Below, piece by piece: positions 9,841-22,600 of a DNA stretch of 64,000 nt (position 1 is the stretch's first letter; every line of letters starts with the position of its first letter). The translations under genes and the position numbers were made by a program. Origin of the DNA: Theocolax elegans (taxonomy: Eukaryota; Arthropoda; Insecta; Hymenoptera; Cerocephalidae); contig CM047431.1 in the NCBI GenBank assembly GCA_026168455.1, forward strand, positions 46,627,466 to 46,691,465, in the 5' to 3' direction. Under the pieces are notes generated by a model that was not told the DNA's origin, ran no database searches, and worked only from the letters and a program-made list of their open reading frames with translations.

Positions 9841-12189
9841 ACCAATCCAACGTCTACGTGATTATGGAAATTATCGTTAATCGATTACGATATATGATTA
9901 ATTTGTTGCTTCGTACACTCCGATAAACATATCAATTTATATAATATTATTAAAATATTACTTTTTACAAAGTTTACTCACCTCGATGCGATAGTCGTCG
10001 AAAATATTTGTTTCACACGTTCCACTGAGAAAAGAGTTTAATTAAGAGTTATAAGTCGGACAATTGCCTGTAAATTAGCGAATGAAAATTATGAATACTA
10101 TTTGCATTAAAAGAATTTTAGTGCTCATCAGCATCTTTACTAAATTTCGCGTAATTGTGATCCGAAAATGCGCTAAAGCAATTGACGTATGATTTTATAG
10201 TACATCAGTTACTCGAAAAAGTGGTTGCTCGATATCTCGAGTGCATTTTATTTGTTTGACTGAATATTTTAGTGTGTCGAGTCGCAAGTTTGACCTTCAT
10301 TTTGTGAATTTATAGGATATTTGAACGCCTCAAGGTCTATTACACTATCTCGGAAATTTAATTATAGTGTTTATTCATCCACCGAATCAATCGCAACTTT
10401 CTCTCTAAATAGGTTAGAATGAAATGGGTCATTCGAAGCTACCTCCAAAACTAAGTTTATACTTTATTTGTTGAATGAAAATTTCACTCAAATTGAGTTA
10501 TTGTTCCCTGATTAACGAAAAATTGAGGTTATGTTTGAGATTATAATTTGACTTGCTTCAAATTCAATATTTAACTTGATTATAGCGAAATAATCTGACT
10601 CGATGTCAATTCATTAAGATTCGTCTCTGAACATGGAACTTCTCACTCGAAGAACATTTAAAGAGTAACTTGTTTATAATGATATAATCTGACTCTATAT
10701 CAGTAGTCACTTCTAATACGAACTTCAACAAATCTTCTTCAATTATATTCTTAATATTCGAAATGGTAGTTTCTACAAACATTACAGTAATCTACCGAAT
10801 ACTATACAAAAATGAATTTTATTACAACATTTTTTTTTCAGGACGAATAAATATTTAACGTTAAAGAAAAATGATAATACATAAAACATTTAACGGCCAA
10901 CGTTATAGTAGCACTGATTATCCTAAACATTTCATTAACGCCATTCAAATCCCGGCTCGTGTAAAAATAAAACTTAATCTACTTTGCATCAAATGAAAAT
11001 GACCGTTGCGTCGGCACACTCACGTAATAGCGGAACGCGCGTAGTATGCGATAAAAGAAGCATCCCCATAAACCACTAATGGAATTAGTGCAGCGAAAAA
11101 AGGGAAAAGGCAAAAAAAAAGAATATATAAAGAAAGAACGAATTTGAACTCACCGCGGGATCCTGATTACTTGGTTCTTTTGAACTCGTCCTCGCAGGAC
11201 AACCTCGAAAATTGCTAAATCGAATCTTCGGTACCTCGGTCTGTCTAACGGGATTTTTTTCTGAATCGTTTATGTATATGTATGAATATGTGTATACTGC
11301 ACGACTGCGAGAAAAAAAATGCATATAAAATTGCGCATAAAATTACTAAGTTTCGTTGATCATCGAGCGTGACGTTCTCGGTAACATAAATTACGTGATC
11401 CGTTCATTCGTCTCGAGAAATTGACAAACGTTAAGTTTAAATAATAAAAAATAAAAAAACGTGTCGAGATAGAAAGAAATAAGTATAAGAGAGAGATAGG
11501 AAGAGAATACGAACGATAGAAGAGAATACGATCCATGGAAATTGTTGGAACGACTGGAACATATACCGTAAATGCTGAAAAACGAGGGGCTCAAAATAGG
11601 ACGAGTGTACGAGTAGCGATAGGTGACTTGGAAATGAGAAGAAAAGACGAATCCTTCCTGGTGTATATTCTCCTTTCTTTATCTTCCTTCCCTTTCTTCT
11701 TTATATATGTATACATATATATCGCGACTCGTTATGTAACGCTAACGGGAAGTAAATGTAATTTTTAGAAGCTATTTGTCCTTCTTTAAGCGTTAAGAGG
11801 AATTGGGTAGGGATGTATATGGTAGTTAGTTAACTTTCGGTATCTCGTAGTAGAGCGCGCGCAGGAAAATATCTGCAATACTTGAACAACTTTAAAGATG
11901 TTTTTATGAATAACTGGTATTATTATAATTAGAAATCAAATAGTTTCAAACTTTTTGCAACGTCACTAGTTATTTGAGATATTATTATTCATTTATTAGT
12001 CAAAATTAGATTCATTTACGCGTTAAATTATATTAAAGATCAATAAGTTAAAAATCATTCTACAAGATTACAGCAGTTGGTTGCTGTCTAAACATGTGGT
12101 TTAAATCTTATACATTTGGACATTACTGGGACCTACTCAATATTTGTAGTGCGTTGTAACACGTGTTCAACTAGATAATAATGGTATAA
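9841..12189. other. Non-coding AT-rich stretch
   Basis: No gene is seen. Open frames at 11085-11324, 11391-11594 and 11535-11768 are short, overlap on both strands and show no conserved motif. Confidence 0.5.
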
Positions 12190-13932
12190 TAGGGTGGTCC
12201 ATAATTTCCCGATTATTCCGAATACTTGAAGTAACCCCTCAAAAATTAATAAATGTAAAAATACTGCACTTTCGCGTTGACTGCATTAATATAATTTCGA
12301 TTTAATGGTAGCAACTTTAATTTGAAGGTTTAACAAAAAAAAAGCTATTTAAGGAAAAAAGAGAATTGACGCGGGAGCACAATTGCTCACATATTTTTAA
12401 ACCAAATTAAACCTAGTCACTCGCGTTTGTTTCCTTTTTTTAAATACTTATGTGTTTTCCAATGCTTTTGCTGAATAAAGTCGCTGTTCTATTTCGTACC
12501 TCTGAATAACGAATTTTTTAAAAATATTTTTATTATTTTTTCACTAAATATTTTGTATTTCGGCAGTCAAAGTATAAACCAAGATATTCTATAAAAAATG
12601 TTATAGACAATGTTTTATTACATACTAAAAGCAACAAAATTAGCCTGATTAGAGACGGTTTAAAAAAGAAAGGTATTTAAAACATTAGAATTAATCTATG
12701 GGCTCGACTTACAGATCTATATTTAAAAGTCTCATTAAAATAATGTTATATTGCACAATAATAAATTAAATTAGTACTAAAAATATATCAAATATTTAAA
12801 TTAATCAAATCAAAAGCACATACACTTAAATGTACGACATTATTATCTTAATTATTAGTAATCGTAATCGTAATATTTAATTAATGTTTTTTTGGTAGCT
12901 ATATAATTAAACTTAAAATACAAATTGTTATACAAAAATTCATAAACAAACTATGCTTATGAAACTTGTGCGCAGATCGCCGTTCAAAAAATTAAATTTT
13001 ACCGTTAAAAATCTATAATGTGAAAAAGATTATATTTAACAATAATAATTATTTTATATAAATTATTTATATTGTTAGATCTTAAATTTTGATGTTATTT
13101 TAAGTGTCAATATTTATTCTTATTATTTAATTATTAATCTAATCAAATTACTAAAAATAAATTATTGATTAGAATAAAAATTGACTATAAAAACAAATTA
13201 GATGTTATGTAATAACAAACAGATTTTTGAATATAATTATTTTTCAGTTTTTATAAAGGATGCTTGCAAAAAATAATTAAATATTTTACATATACTATTT
13301 AAGTTACGGTACGAATTTCCAATTTAAGAAATCTTTATTGTATAACAGGTTAAATATTAAATAAGAGTAAGTCTGAAATATAAATCTGTGAACCGAGCCC
13401 ATGGATCATTCTAATTATTGAAATATCTTTCTTGTTTAAACCGTCTCGATCGATAGGGACATCCCTCGCGTTTTTGTGCACCATATTAAACGTAATCGGA
13501 CTAATTTTGTTGCATTTAGTAAGTACTAAAACTTCGCCCATAATATTTTTAATATAATAATTTGATTTATATTTTGCCTGCCGGAATATAAAACTGTTTG
13601 TGGAAAAATGATAAAAATATTTTTTAAAAATTCGTTATTCAAAGGTACGAAATAGAACAGCGACTTTATTCAGCAAAAGCATCGGAAAACACATAAGTAT
13701 TTAAAAAAAGAAAACAAACGCGAGTGATTATGTTTAATTTGCTTCGCGTTAATCCTCTTTTTTCCTTAAATAAATTTTTTTTTAAATCTTCAAATTAAAG
13801 TTGCTGCCATTAAATCTTAATTATATTAATGCAGTCAACACGAAAGTGCAGTATATTTTTACGTATATTAACATTTGGAGGAGTCACTTCAAAGATTCGG
13901 AATAATCGGGAAATTTTAGACTCTATGGTAGG
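12190..13932. mobile_element. Foldback transposon, about 1.74 kb, long imperfect arms
   Basis: The left end (GGTCCATAATTTCCCGATTATTCCG, given in two parts: GGTCCATAATTTCCC and GATTATTCCG) is mirrored at 13895-13932. Outer arms of about 350 bp (12190-12545 and 13600-13932) are followed by inner inverted similarity (12600-12740 against 13340-13530), including the shared words CATGGGCTCG/TATGGGCTCG and GACGGTTTAA. The left inner arm has lost about 50 bp relative to the right. No transposase is recognisable. Target duplication is not clear. Confidence 0.75.
13350..13541 (-). CDS. Hypothetical 63-residue ORF in the right arm of the foldback
   Basis: The frame starts MGEVLVLTKCNK and includes DVPIDRDGLNKKDISIIRM. 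The same sequence is present, deleted and without a long frame, in the left arm. I do not recognise it. It may be a relic of the autonomous relative's protein or chance. Confidence 0.2.
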   Translation of the reverse strand: MGEVLVLTKCNKISPITFNMVHKNARDVPIDRDGLNKKDISIIRMIHGLGSQIYISDLLLFNI

Positions 13933-14059
13933 TAATAGAAAGGCGATTTTGGATAATTTAAACTTTTGTAAAATTTTGCTTTATACATAACATTGAAATG
14001 TTTTATCCGTTGTGATAGTTGTGGATAATGATTGACAATGGAATTCCTTTGATTATTTA

Positions 14060-14274
14060 TTGCTACTAAAGAAAAGGTCTTCGTGTCATGCGTGTTGCGC
14101 GTCCACCGTCTTCTCGAGGGTGTAGAAAAGGTCTCGAACGACAGTGCTGTTGAAGTGCTAACGCGTACTGTCCTGGATTTCTTTTAATCGGTGTCGTGCG
14201 TTTTACTCCAAAAATCCCGCGTTTGCGGTTCGTCTTGTTGCGAAGTTGGGACGCGGTCAACGTACGGAGATCTA
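14060..14274 (+). other. Possible 5' untranslated exon of gene A
   Basis: This CpG-containing island in AT-rich DNA ends in AAG|GTAACC, a plausible splice donor at 14274/14275. Gene A's first coding exon has a good acceptor (TTATTTGTGTTTCAG) at 16109. Joining the two would give a spliced leader. This is inference from splice signals only. Confidence 0.25.
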
Positions 14275-14380
14275 AGGTAACCTTGGATCATAAGTGACAC
14301 GTCTGAAGCCGCGTCGAAGGCGTCCTCGTTGATGGACGATTTGTGTTAAAGAAGAAAAAAAATTCGTATTTTGTGTATGG

Positions 14381-14412
14381 TGTGTGTGTGTGTGTGTGTG
14401 TGCGTGCGTGTG
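14381..14412. repeat. (GT)n microsatellite
   Basis: Tract of GTGTGT followed by GCGTGCGTGTG. Confidence 0.85.
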
Positions 14413-16109
14413 GCTTGCCACTTTACAAATGTTTGTACGACCTTTGCTTTTAAAACTTATAATTTTTGGTACATTATATAATACATTATGTGATTTACAA
14501 TTATAATAATACATTATAGTGAATAACTATAACGAACTCAATAAACTCGAATTAATATTATTTTGATATAATAATTCTACATCTTATATTATAAACATTT
14601 AAAAATATATAGCCACGTTCGAGATTTGTAATAGTTATTCACTGTTCTCCAAGAATCTGGATAGTTCTAAGTTTTAAAATGATACTTAATGATAACTAAT
14701 AAATATCTTTTTCTCAACGGATTTTGATGAAACTTGGTATATAGTTTACTATTTTGAGCTCTGATAGTGAAAATATATTTGAATTTTTATATTTATCTGC
14801 TAAAGTTGAAATTCTTAATTTTTTGTATAAGACGCCGCACAGTTACAGAAGAATCATTTAATATCAACCATATTTTCTTTCAAAAACATATTTGGGAATA
14901 ATTCCATTTTCATTGAACATATTATGCAATTTTATGCAGAGCCAAGAAAAATTAATCGTATTTACATTTTGTGTTATCGAGGCACGGAAAAATAACCAAC
15001 TATTATTATATAATTTAATTAATTCCATTTTCGAATTTGTTTATTTTATTGCGATTGATTAAAATATTGATAAAATAAAATTTATATACAAAAATATATG
15101 ATGGACATTCATTTTCGATATCATATAGATATCCATGTCATTTATATTGACAGACTCGTATATGTCAAGTGATTACAATTTTCCAAATTTAAACTCTGTT
15201 ATTCTTAACAAAGACATCGTATGATCTCGGTCGTTGATTATACCAAGTTAAGATCATACAATAAGCAGCGTTAAAATAATATAAAGATATTTCAATACCG
15301 TTTGTATAAAAACATTGACAGTTTTTAATAATATTTTTTAGCAAATATTACAATGTGAAGAAAATGAATAATCATATATGAAAGACCACAAACGGCTTAC
15401 AAGTACTGTTCGTTTTTGTCATAAAAAAAGTAGACTGATAATATTCTACTTACTACCCACATTACTGTTTGAAACATAAAATTTCGTAAATAAAATAATA
15501 TATGTTTTAATGACAATATTAAAAATTCATTAAAAATATCATATATTATGTACATAGGATAATTATATCCACTATAGATAACATAATTTAAAATTTATAA
15601 GATGCGAAAGTACTCTTAATTAATTGAATTAAACAAGAATAAAGTATAATAATGAGTGATCCATTAACAATTAATTATAATGCTGATTATAAAGGAAAAG
15701 AGGATCTGCCACATAAACATTAAACTAATAAAGATTATTATTTTTTTAAAAACGTTACGTAAAATCAATATTATAATAACAAGCAAACACGCACAGACAT
15801 TATATAAAAATTGATTGTATTTCTCTCGCGTTAACTCGAATTTTTCAAAAAAATTTTTTTTTTATTTGTATCTGAATTATGATTCTCTCTTTATTACGGC
15901 GAGTGTACGTCTTTTTTTTATGCTACAGTATAATAAACACAAGTGCGTGAGTCGTAAATTAAAGTACATAATTGCCATGCAGCATGTAATATTTTTATCG
16001 CGAGTATACCAACCGAAAAGTTAACCATTCCATATAAGTAAAATTAAAAGATCAAATCGATTCTCTAACAAGTCACTTTTGTAATAAACTTGAATTATTT
16101 GTGTTTCAG
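14413..16109. other. AT-rich non-coding stretch upstream of gene A
   Basis: No gene or clear repeat is seen. An acceptor-like TTTCAG ends at 16109, and the sequence before it is pyrimidine-containing and intron-like. Confidence 0.45.
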
Positions 16110-16145
16110 TAATCGTTCTCGGTGTTCCAATCGTTTGTGGAAACG

Positions 16146-16694
16146 ATGTTACGGCACAAATTGATATTTTTAGTTGGCTACATACTAGTAGTGCATCAAT
16201 TCGAACCAGGGGAACCTGTGGCCATAACCGCGATCGTTTCGACGGTCGCTACTGTCGTAGGGAAACTGTACGCGATAGGGAAGACGATAGCTTCGTTTAA
16301 CAAAAAAGGAAAAAATTTGCGTATCTCCTTGGACAGCATATCGATAATCGAGAGTCTTCATGATGTACGGGACGAAATAATATTCAGTTTAGAGAAAGTA
16401 CCGGAGATCACGGATTTAAGGCACAGATTGTCCGAGTTGTCGAACGAAATAGGGAAAGTCGAATCTCTCTTTGAAAGATTCATCGAGTTGGCGGATTACA
16501 CGGAGTACGAAATGGAGAAAGATTCTTCGACCGAGGAGGATGAATATTTTGAGTGGGACGAGACTACTTTACGAATATTCGCTAACGAGACGTTGTCCGA
16601 CAATTTCGGTATGCCCATGCGACTCAACACGATCAACTGGGCTATAGTCAAAACGCAAGACAGTATTATTGAGGTTCTATCGAAGCATCTTGAG
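16146..16694 (+). CDS. Gene A exon 1 (signal peptide and helical N-terminal part)
   Basis: 183 codons, ending in phase 0 at LSKHLE before GTAACG. Contains VHQFEPGEPVAITA and FANETLSDNFGMPMRLN, both shared with gene B. Acidic stretch around residues 123-138 differs from B. Confidence 0.88.
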
Positions 16695-19600
16695 GTAACG
16701 ATTAATCTATTTTATTAAATAGAAAAGATGTTGTAGTTCGAAATTTACCGTGGATATGCAGGACGGTTGATCGGTATATTCTAAAAATTACCGTCACAGC
16801 TCGGTTGAAATTGTAACAATTTCATTACATATATTATGAATTATTAGGTTAAGGGGACAAACCTGGGTTAAAACTGAAAAAAAGCTATTCAATATTAACA
16901 ATTGATAATTTTTTTCATAACAATTGAAAACATTTCTCATTGTTTGAAAAAAATTACATTAATATTAACTTTTAATTAAGATTTTTTTTGATATCTTCTT
17001 AAAATGATTTCTAAATCAGCACCTTCTTAAAAATTTCATTTTAAAAATTTCAGGTCGTACATTCCTGTTTTGTATTTTAAAATTTATTATGATTCTAAAA
17101 TATAATAAAAGTAATAATTAACATTTCTACATAATTTTAAGTTTTATTCCATTTAATATATACAATAAAAAGCTGATAGTTTTTTAGTTAAAAATTGTTA
17201 AATATGTGTAAATACTAATTTTTTCAAATATTTCAATTTTTGGCTGGGTGTAACATTGTACCAAAATAAGATAAAAATCCAAATAAATTTTTTTACTCTC
17301 TCCAAGTAATTTTCCGTAGGTTGCAATTATTTATAACGATTTGTGTTTTTTGACCCAATCACTTGACATGAAATTTCCCATACATATATAAAACCTAAGT
17401 TTTTACATTTTAGGCACGACTATTCCCTAGTAGAATTTTAAATATGAAAAATGGGCTTGAAATTAAGAAATGGCCAGTGAAACTGGTAAGGTTCTATCTC
17501 AAAATGAAACGCTTTTTCACACCTTTCTTGACCATTTCTTAGATGGACATAACCTTCATCAAATATAAAACAACTTTTTGGGTAATCCTGTAAACAAAAC
17601 TTAAAGCGTGTTGTGAAATTTGATCGGTTTTACCATTTGTAATAGATACAGACTATTGTTTACGCTATATAAATGGTATTTTTAAAGATATTTTGAGGTT
17701 TATCATATTTCTCTCAAATTGAGCCAAATCATTTTTAGGAGCTTGTTCATAGCTATTATTCCTAGCTAAAATGGCCCATTTTTCTTAGTCTACTTAAAAT
17801 TCCAAAAGCATTTTTAATGTTCAGAAAAGGTTTGTAAAATGGAATGAAAACCATGAAATAGGCAGGAAAGGTTCGAAAAAGCGTTTCATTCTTGTACACG
17901 ACCTGACCAAGCGTCCTAGAGATTGACATGAGAACCCTACTCAGTAAATGGCTACAAAATTTTTGTTGATTCCACCAGGGTTACGATGACACTAAATAAT
18001 AATACACATTTTTAAAAAATGTTTAAGTTGTTTATCTTGTTAAATCTTCGATGAAATAGGTTTCAAATTATTTACTTATAAATGTAAAATTATAATATGA
18101 AAATAATATCTTAAGAATCACAATTTGAACGTTTCTTCTTATCTACTTACTTTTACAAAATCTATTCTCATCATTAATTATACAATAGTAAAATAAAATT
18201 TTATGGAAAAGCGATATATTTCAATCTATTGTTGAAAACATGGTTTTTACTGGATTTTTCATTATTTTCATTGTTTTTATATATTTATCTCGAAAAAATA
18301 GTATTCTAATCATAAAAATATAAAAATGAGTTTAATAGTTGAGTTTTACAATTTTGAGACGAAAATTTGGTCTATAAAAGGATATTACGTAGGAACAGCA
18401 CATTTAAATAATCAACAAAATACGATTTGATGGAATTTTAAAATGTCACATAATTTGAATATTTTTTTAACGATACAGTTGGAAATATCACATAAGAATT
18501 ATATTCTTGTCATATTATGAGAAAAATATCTTAAGAATTTCAGCAAAATCTATATATTAAATTGTCCGAGTTATCGCAGTAACATCATTATATATAGACA
18601 CATTATGGATCCACACATAGATTTTAGGTAGTCAGTTAAATGATCGTTCAGGCCATATAATTTTTGCTTGTCCATTTTAGTATCTCGATTTTTTAAGGTA
18701 ACAGATACTTTGCGATTTCGAAAATATAAGACACTCACGTGTAACGATCCTGCCTAAAAACAAAGTTAAAAATGATGCAACTACCCTAAAAATAAATCCA
18801 GAATTAGTAGCCAAAAAATGGTTTCATTCAATCTTAAAATATTCCATTAATTTCTAGTAAGGTCTATGAAATAGATCCCTTTATTAAAAAGAAGGTGATC
18901 ACAACATTATTTCCGTAAAAATTATCCTTTAACACGTATAAAAGAATATAGTAATTAAATTTTTACTAATGGTTATGGATATTATCAGCATTTTGCGAAA
19001 AGTTGCAGAACACTAAAATCACAACAGCAATATTTGCATAATCTACTGGAATATGTTATACTCGCTGAGCTGAAGGGTTACGCGACGATGCAATTTTGCA
19101 TTGATCTCCAAAGGAATTTTACTGGACGTAAGTTAAATTTTTACATTATTTTATCCAAAATGTTACCACAGACAAATTAGACAGCTACTTACGTTTTGTT
19201 ACATACATTGTAATATATATATGCAATTATTCGATGCAATTATAAAGGGAGTTTTAAAATGGAGCAAAGAAGCATGGATCGAAACTCCGCCATAAGGATC
19301 AACAATACGATATCGACTTTCAATAAAATAATGAAAAAAGCTTCGCGAGACATTATGAGATGCGATCCCGTAGAACAAACCGAAGGTGAGTACTTATTCA
19401 ATATTTATTATTTGATGCAATGATGATACTCAGGAGGTACACATTTTCAAGGTGAAACCTATACCGAACTGAAGGAAGTGTTCCAAAAAATAATGTTCCA
19501 CGAGTATGACTTCAATATTGATATGGCAATATGCATGCGAAAGAAATGCAACACTATTCAAAGAACTGACCCGTACCAATGTTTTTACAAGGGTTGTTCC

Positions 19601-22600
19601 ATCCAACGTCCTTGCAATAACATTCTCGATTGCGATAGTACACCGGAAGCAACTGTTTGCATTTCGGTATGTAAGAAACCAAAATTGAATTGCTTACTAA
19701 AACTAATAATTCAAAGTATGTGTTTGTACATATTCATAATAAATTATTCTTATTTCCACATATATAATGTTACAATATACGTACGACATATTTTTGTATT
19801 TAGGTATATAAACCTTGATTTTATAGGTGAACCAAACGAATGGGCGTAGATACGAATATGTTCACGATTACAAATTTTCATTCTTAGAAATATTTAAAAG
19901 TCACGAGGCGTGCGATGGTTTCTTTCAACCCTTTTACCACATCACGGGACATTATACACAATTGATAATGTGCGGACCTTGTGAGTGTACTTGCGCCGAG
20001 GATACCGAAATTTCCGATCAATATATCGATTTAGGACTGGTCGAATCCGACATTAAATCAAAATAGTAAGTTATATCACCTATTTTTATTTTTCATAATT
20101 TTTAACTATTTTAATTTTGCTTAGCAATGTAAGGTGCTTATACGATTGCTATAAAAATAATTAAGAAATTTGGTTCTGTAAAGATTTTACCATAATTTAT
20201 AAAAAAATTTTATCAAATGTTAATGAATTAAGAGAGAGGATCAAAAAATCATTGTAAGTAATAATTATTATTCCATACGCGAAATAAAAAATGTTTGAAA
20301 CTATTAAATGATTCTATTATTATTCAAAATTAAATTGAACGGTTTCTTCACTGTTATCTTCCATTTAATAGAATAAGCATAATTTCGTAATATGTTTTTA
20401 TTTAAAGGGACAAGCCTGGGTTAAAATTGAAATAACAATATTTAATTTTAACAATTAATAATTTTTTTTATAACAATGGAAAATATTTCTTTATTTTTTG
20501 AACAAATTATATTATTATTAACTTTTATTTAAAATTTTTTGGCCAATTTATATGTCAAATAACTATTTTAATTAATTATGAGACTCCGTACTCTGATTTT
20601 TTTCCATAATAGACTTACCACAAGACATTTCAGGACACCACTTCATTGAATAGGATGAAATTTTAACAATAACTTTTAAATATGATTCTAATCCACTTGA
20701 ATGGAACAGAATTTCAGAAAAAGTCTAAATATTTATTTTAAAAAATGATTCAAATGTTTTTTACACAATTTTTGAATTTTAAAATAATTAGTAAGAATAA
20801 TTTTTTTTTACAATTTTAACACAGTCTATTCCACTAAATTGGATTAAAATCATATTTAAAAGTTACTGTTAAAATTTCAGCCTATTCGATGAAGTGATTC
20901 CTGAGATATCCTGCGGTAAGTCCATGGAAAATAATTAGAGTACAAAGTCTCAAAATTAATTGATATGCTTTTGTGACATATATTGGCCAAAATTGTAATA
21001 AAAGTTAATAAGAACTCGGCTTCGCCTCGGGCGCCAACTTCACACCGTGGCGGAGCTTCAACTTTCGTCACTTGTACCGTAATGTACTATTTGTTAGCTA
21101 CAAGTAAAATTTTGATTGCTAAAAAATATTTGATTTTACATTTCGTTTTTTGTATTATAAAATTTATTCTAGTTCTAATGTGTAATAAATGTAATAATTA
21201 ACATATGATAAATCATATTGGTTAATAAAGCATATTTGTTCGCAAATCCCAATAATAGTATATTACACACCTAGGGAGGTAGAGTATTGGTCAGTCCATA
21301 GCACATGTAAATTGGCACCTGAGCCGAAGGCGAGGGTGGCAAACATGTGCTATGGGGTGACCATTTTACCTCCCGTGGGATGTATACTATTTATCACCAC
21401 CAGTAGGCCGAAAATAACACATTCCTTTTTCGGTGCCGGGAGGGAATGTGGTACTTTCGGTCTACGTGTGGTGAAAAATCTATTTAAATAATTAACATAT
21501 TAATAAAATTTTAACAGAGTCTTCTTTAAATTTATAAGATTTCTTCATTTAACATATATAACAAAAAGTTGATAGTTTTTGAGTTAAAAGTTGTTATAAA
21601 TACTAAAAATGCTAATTTTTTGTATAATTTCAATTTTTAACTGTTCATAACATTGCACCAATATCAGATAAAAATCCAAAAAAAATTTCTTTTTCTTTCT
21701 TGAAGTGATTTCCTGTATATTGCAACTATTTAAAACAATATTTATTTTTCTCCGGATCACTTGATGTGGAATTTCTCATATATTTATTATATAATAGTCA
21801 GAAAAGTGAAACTCACTTCCTCATGATCATACCTCTACCATCCCTCCTCCATTCCTCCTTAAGATACGGTAAAAACTAATTCCCTTTTAGTATATGTACT
21901 GCTGAAACAAGTACAAAAAAAATTAGTGCCTTTTAACACGTGATCAGATTGGTCGATTAGATGTGACGTGATTAAATATATAGAAACAGACAAAACAAAA
22001 GTTTTTTAAAAGAAATATGCTTTGAAAAAGTATGTAATCTGCTTTAAAATTGAAACATATAAAATATCAATAAAGAAATAGAAAGGCAGGGTGTGCGCTT
22101 GCGTATTGGTCCAACGTTGGATACCAAAGTTCAAAATCAATAATGGGTACCAATATTGCTCCAACGTTGGATACCAACGTTCCAAACCACAAAGACTATC
22201 AATATTGGATAAACGTTTGATACCAACGTTCAAAACCAATAATGGGTACCAATATTGGTTCAACGTTGAGTGCCAACGTTAAACCAATAATGAGTGCCAA
22301 TATTGCTCCAACGTTGAGTACCAACATTGGTCCAACGTTGGGTACCAAAATTGGTCCAACATTGGGTACCAACATTGGTCCTACGTTGGGTACCAATATT
22401 GATTCAACGTTGGGTACCAAGATTGGTCCAACATTGAGTACCAATATTGATTCAACGTTGGGTACCAACATTGGTCGAACGTTGGGTACCAATATTGATT
22501 CAACGTTGGGTACCAATATTGATTCAACGTTGGGTACCAATAGTGATTCAACGTTGGGTACCAAGATTGATACAACGTTGGGTACCAATATTGATTCAAC

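Larger units (their letters stand above)
20402..21790 (+). repeat. TTAA-start repeat, interrupted by nested insertions
   Basis: Left end TTAAAGGGACAAGCCTGGG at 20402; right end GGATCACTTGATGTGGAATT near 21780. It matches the intron 1 copy (16849-17395) in order but is expanded by a palindromic MITE (20541-20991) and two hairpins (21256-21474). Confidence 0.55.

Noticed and set aside
16122..16145. An upstream start for gene A at 16122
   Set aside because: The codon is GTG. The ATG at 16146 aligns with the gene B start and leads straight into the hydrophobic signal region.
20063..20068. Stop codon TAG ending gene A at exon 5
   Set aside because: The same TA|GTAAG arrangement occurs at 43783 in gene B, and exon 6 joins in frame in both, giving TAT. 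The TAG is the donor site.
22006..22263. 85-codon minus-strand frame repeated at 24142 and 26277
   Set aside because: The three copies come from the 2.1-kb triplication and read through the first minisatellite units; repetition is by duplication, not selection.
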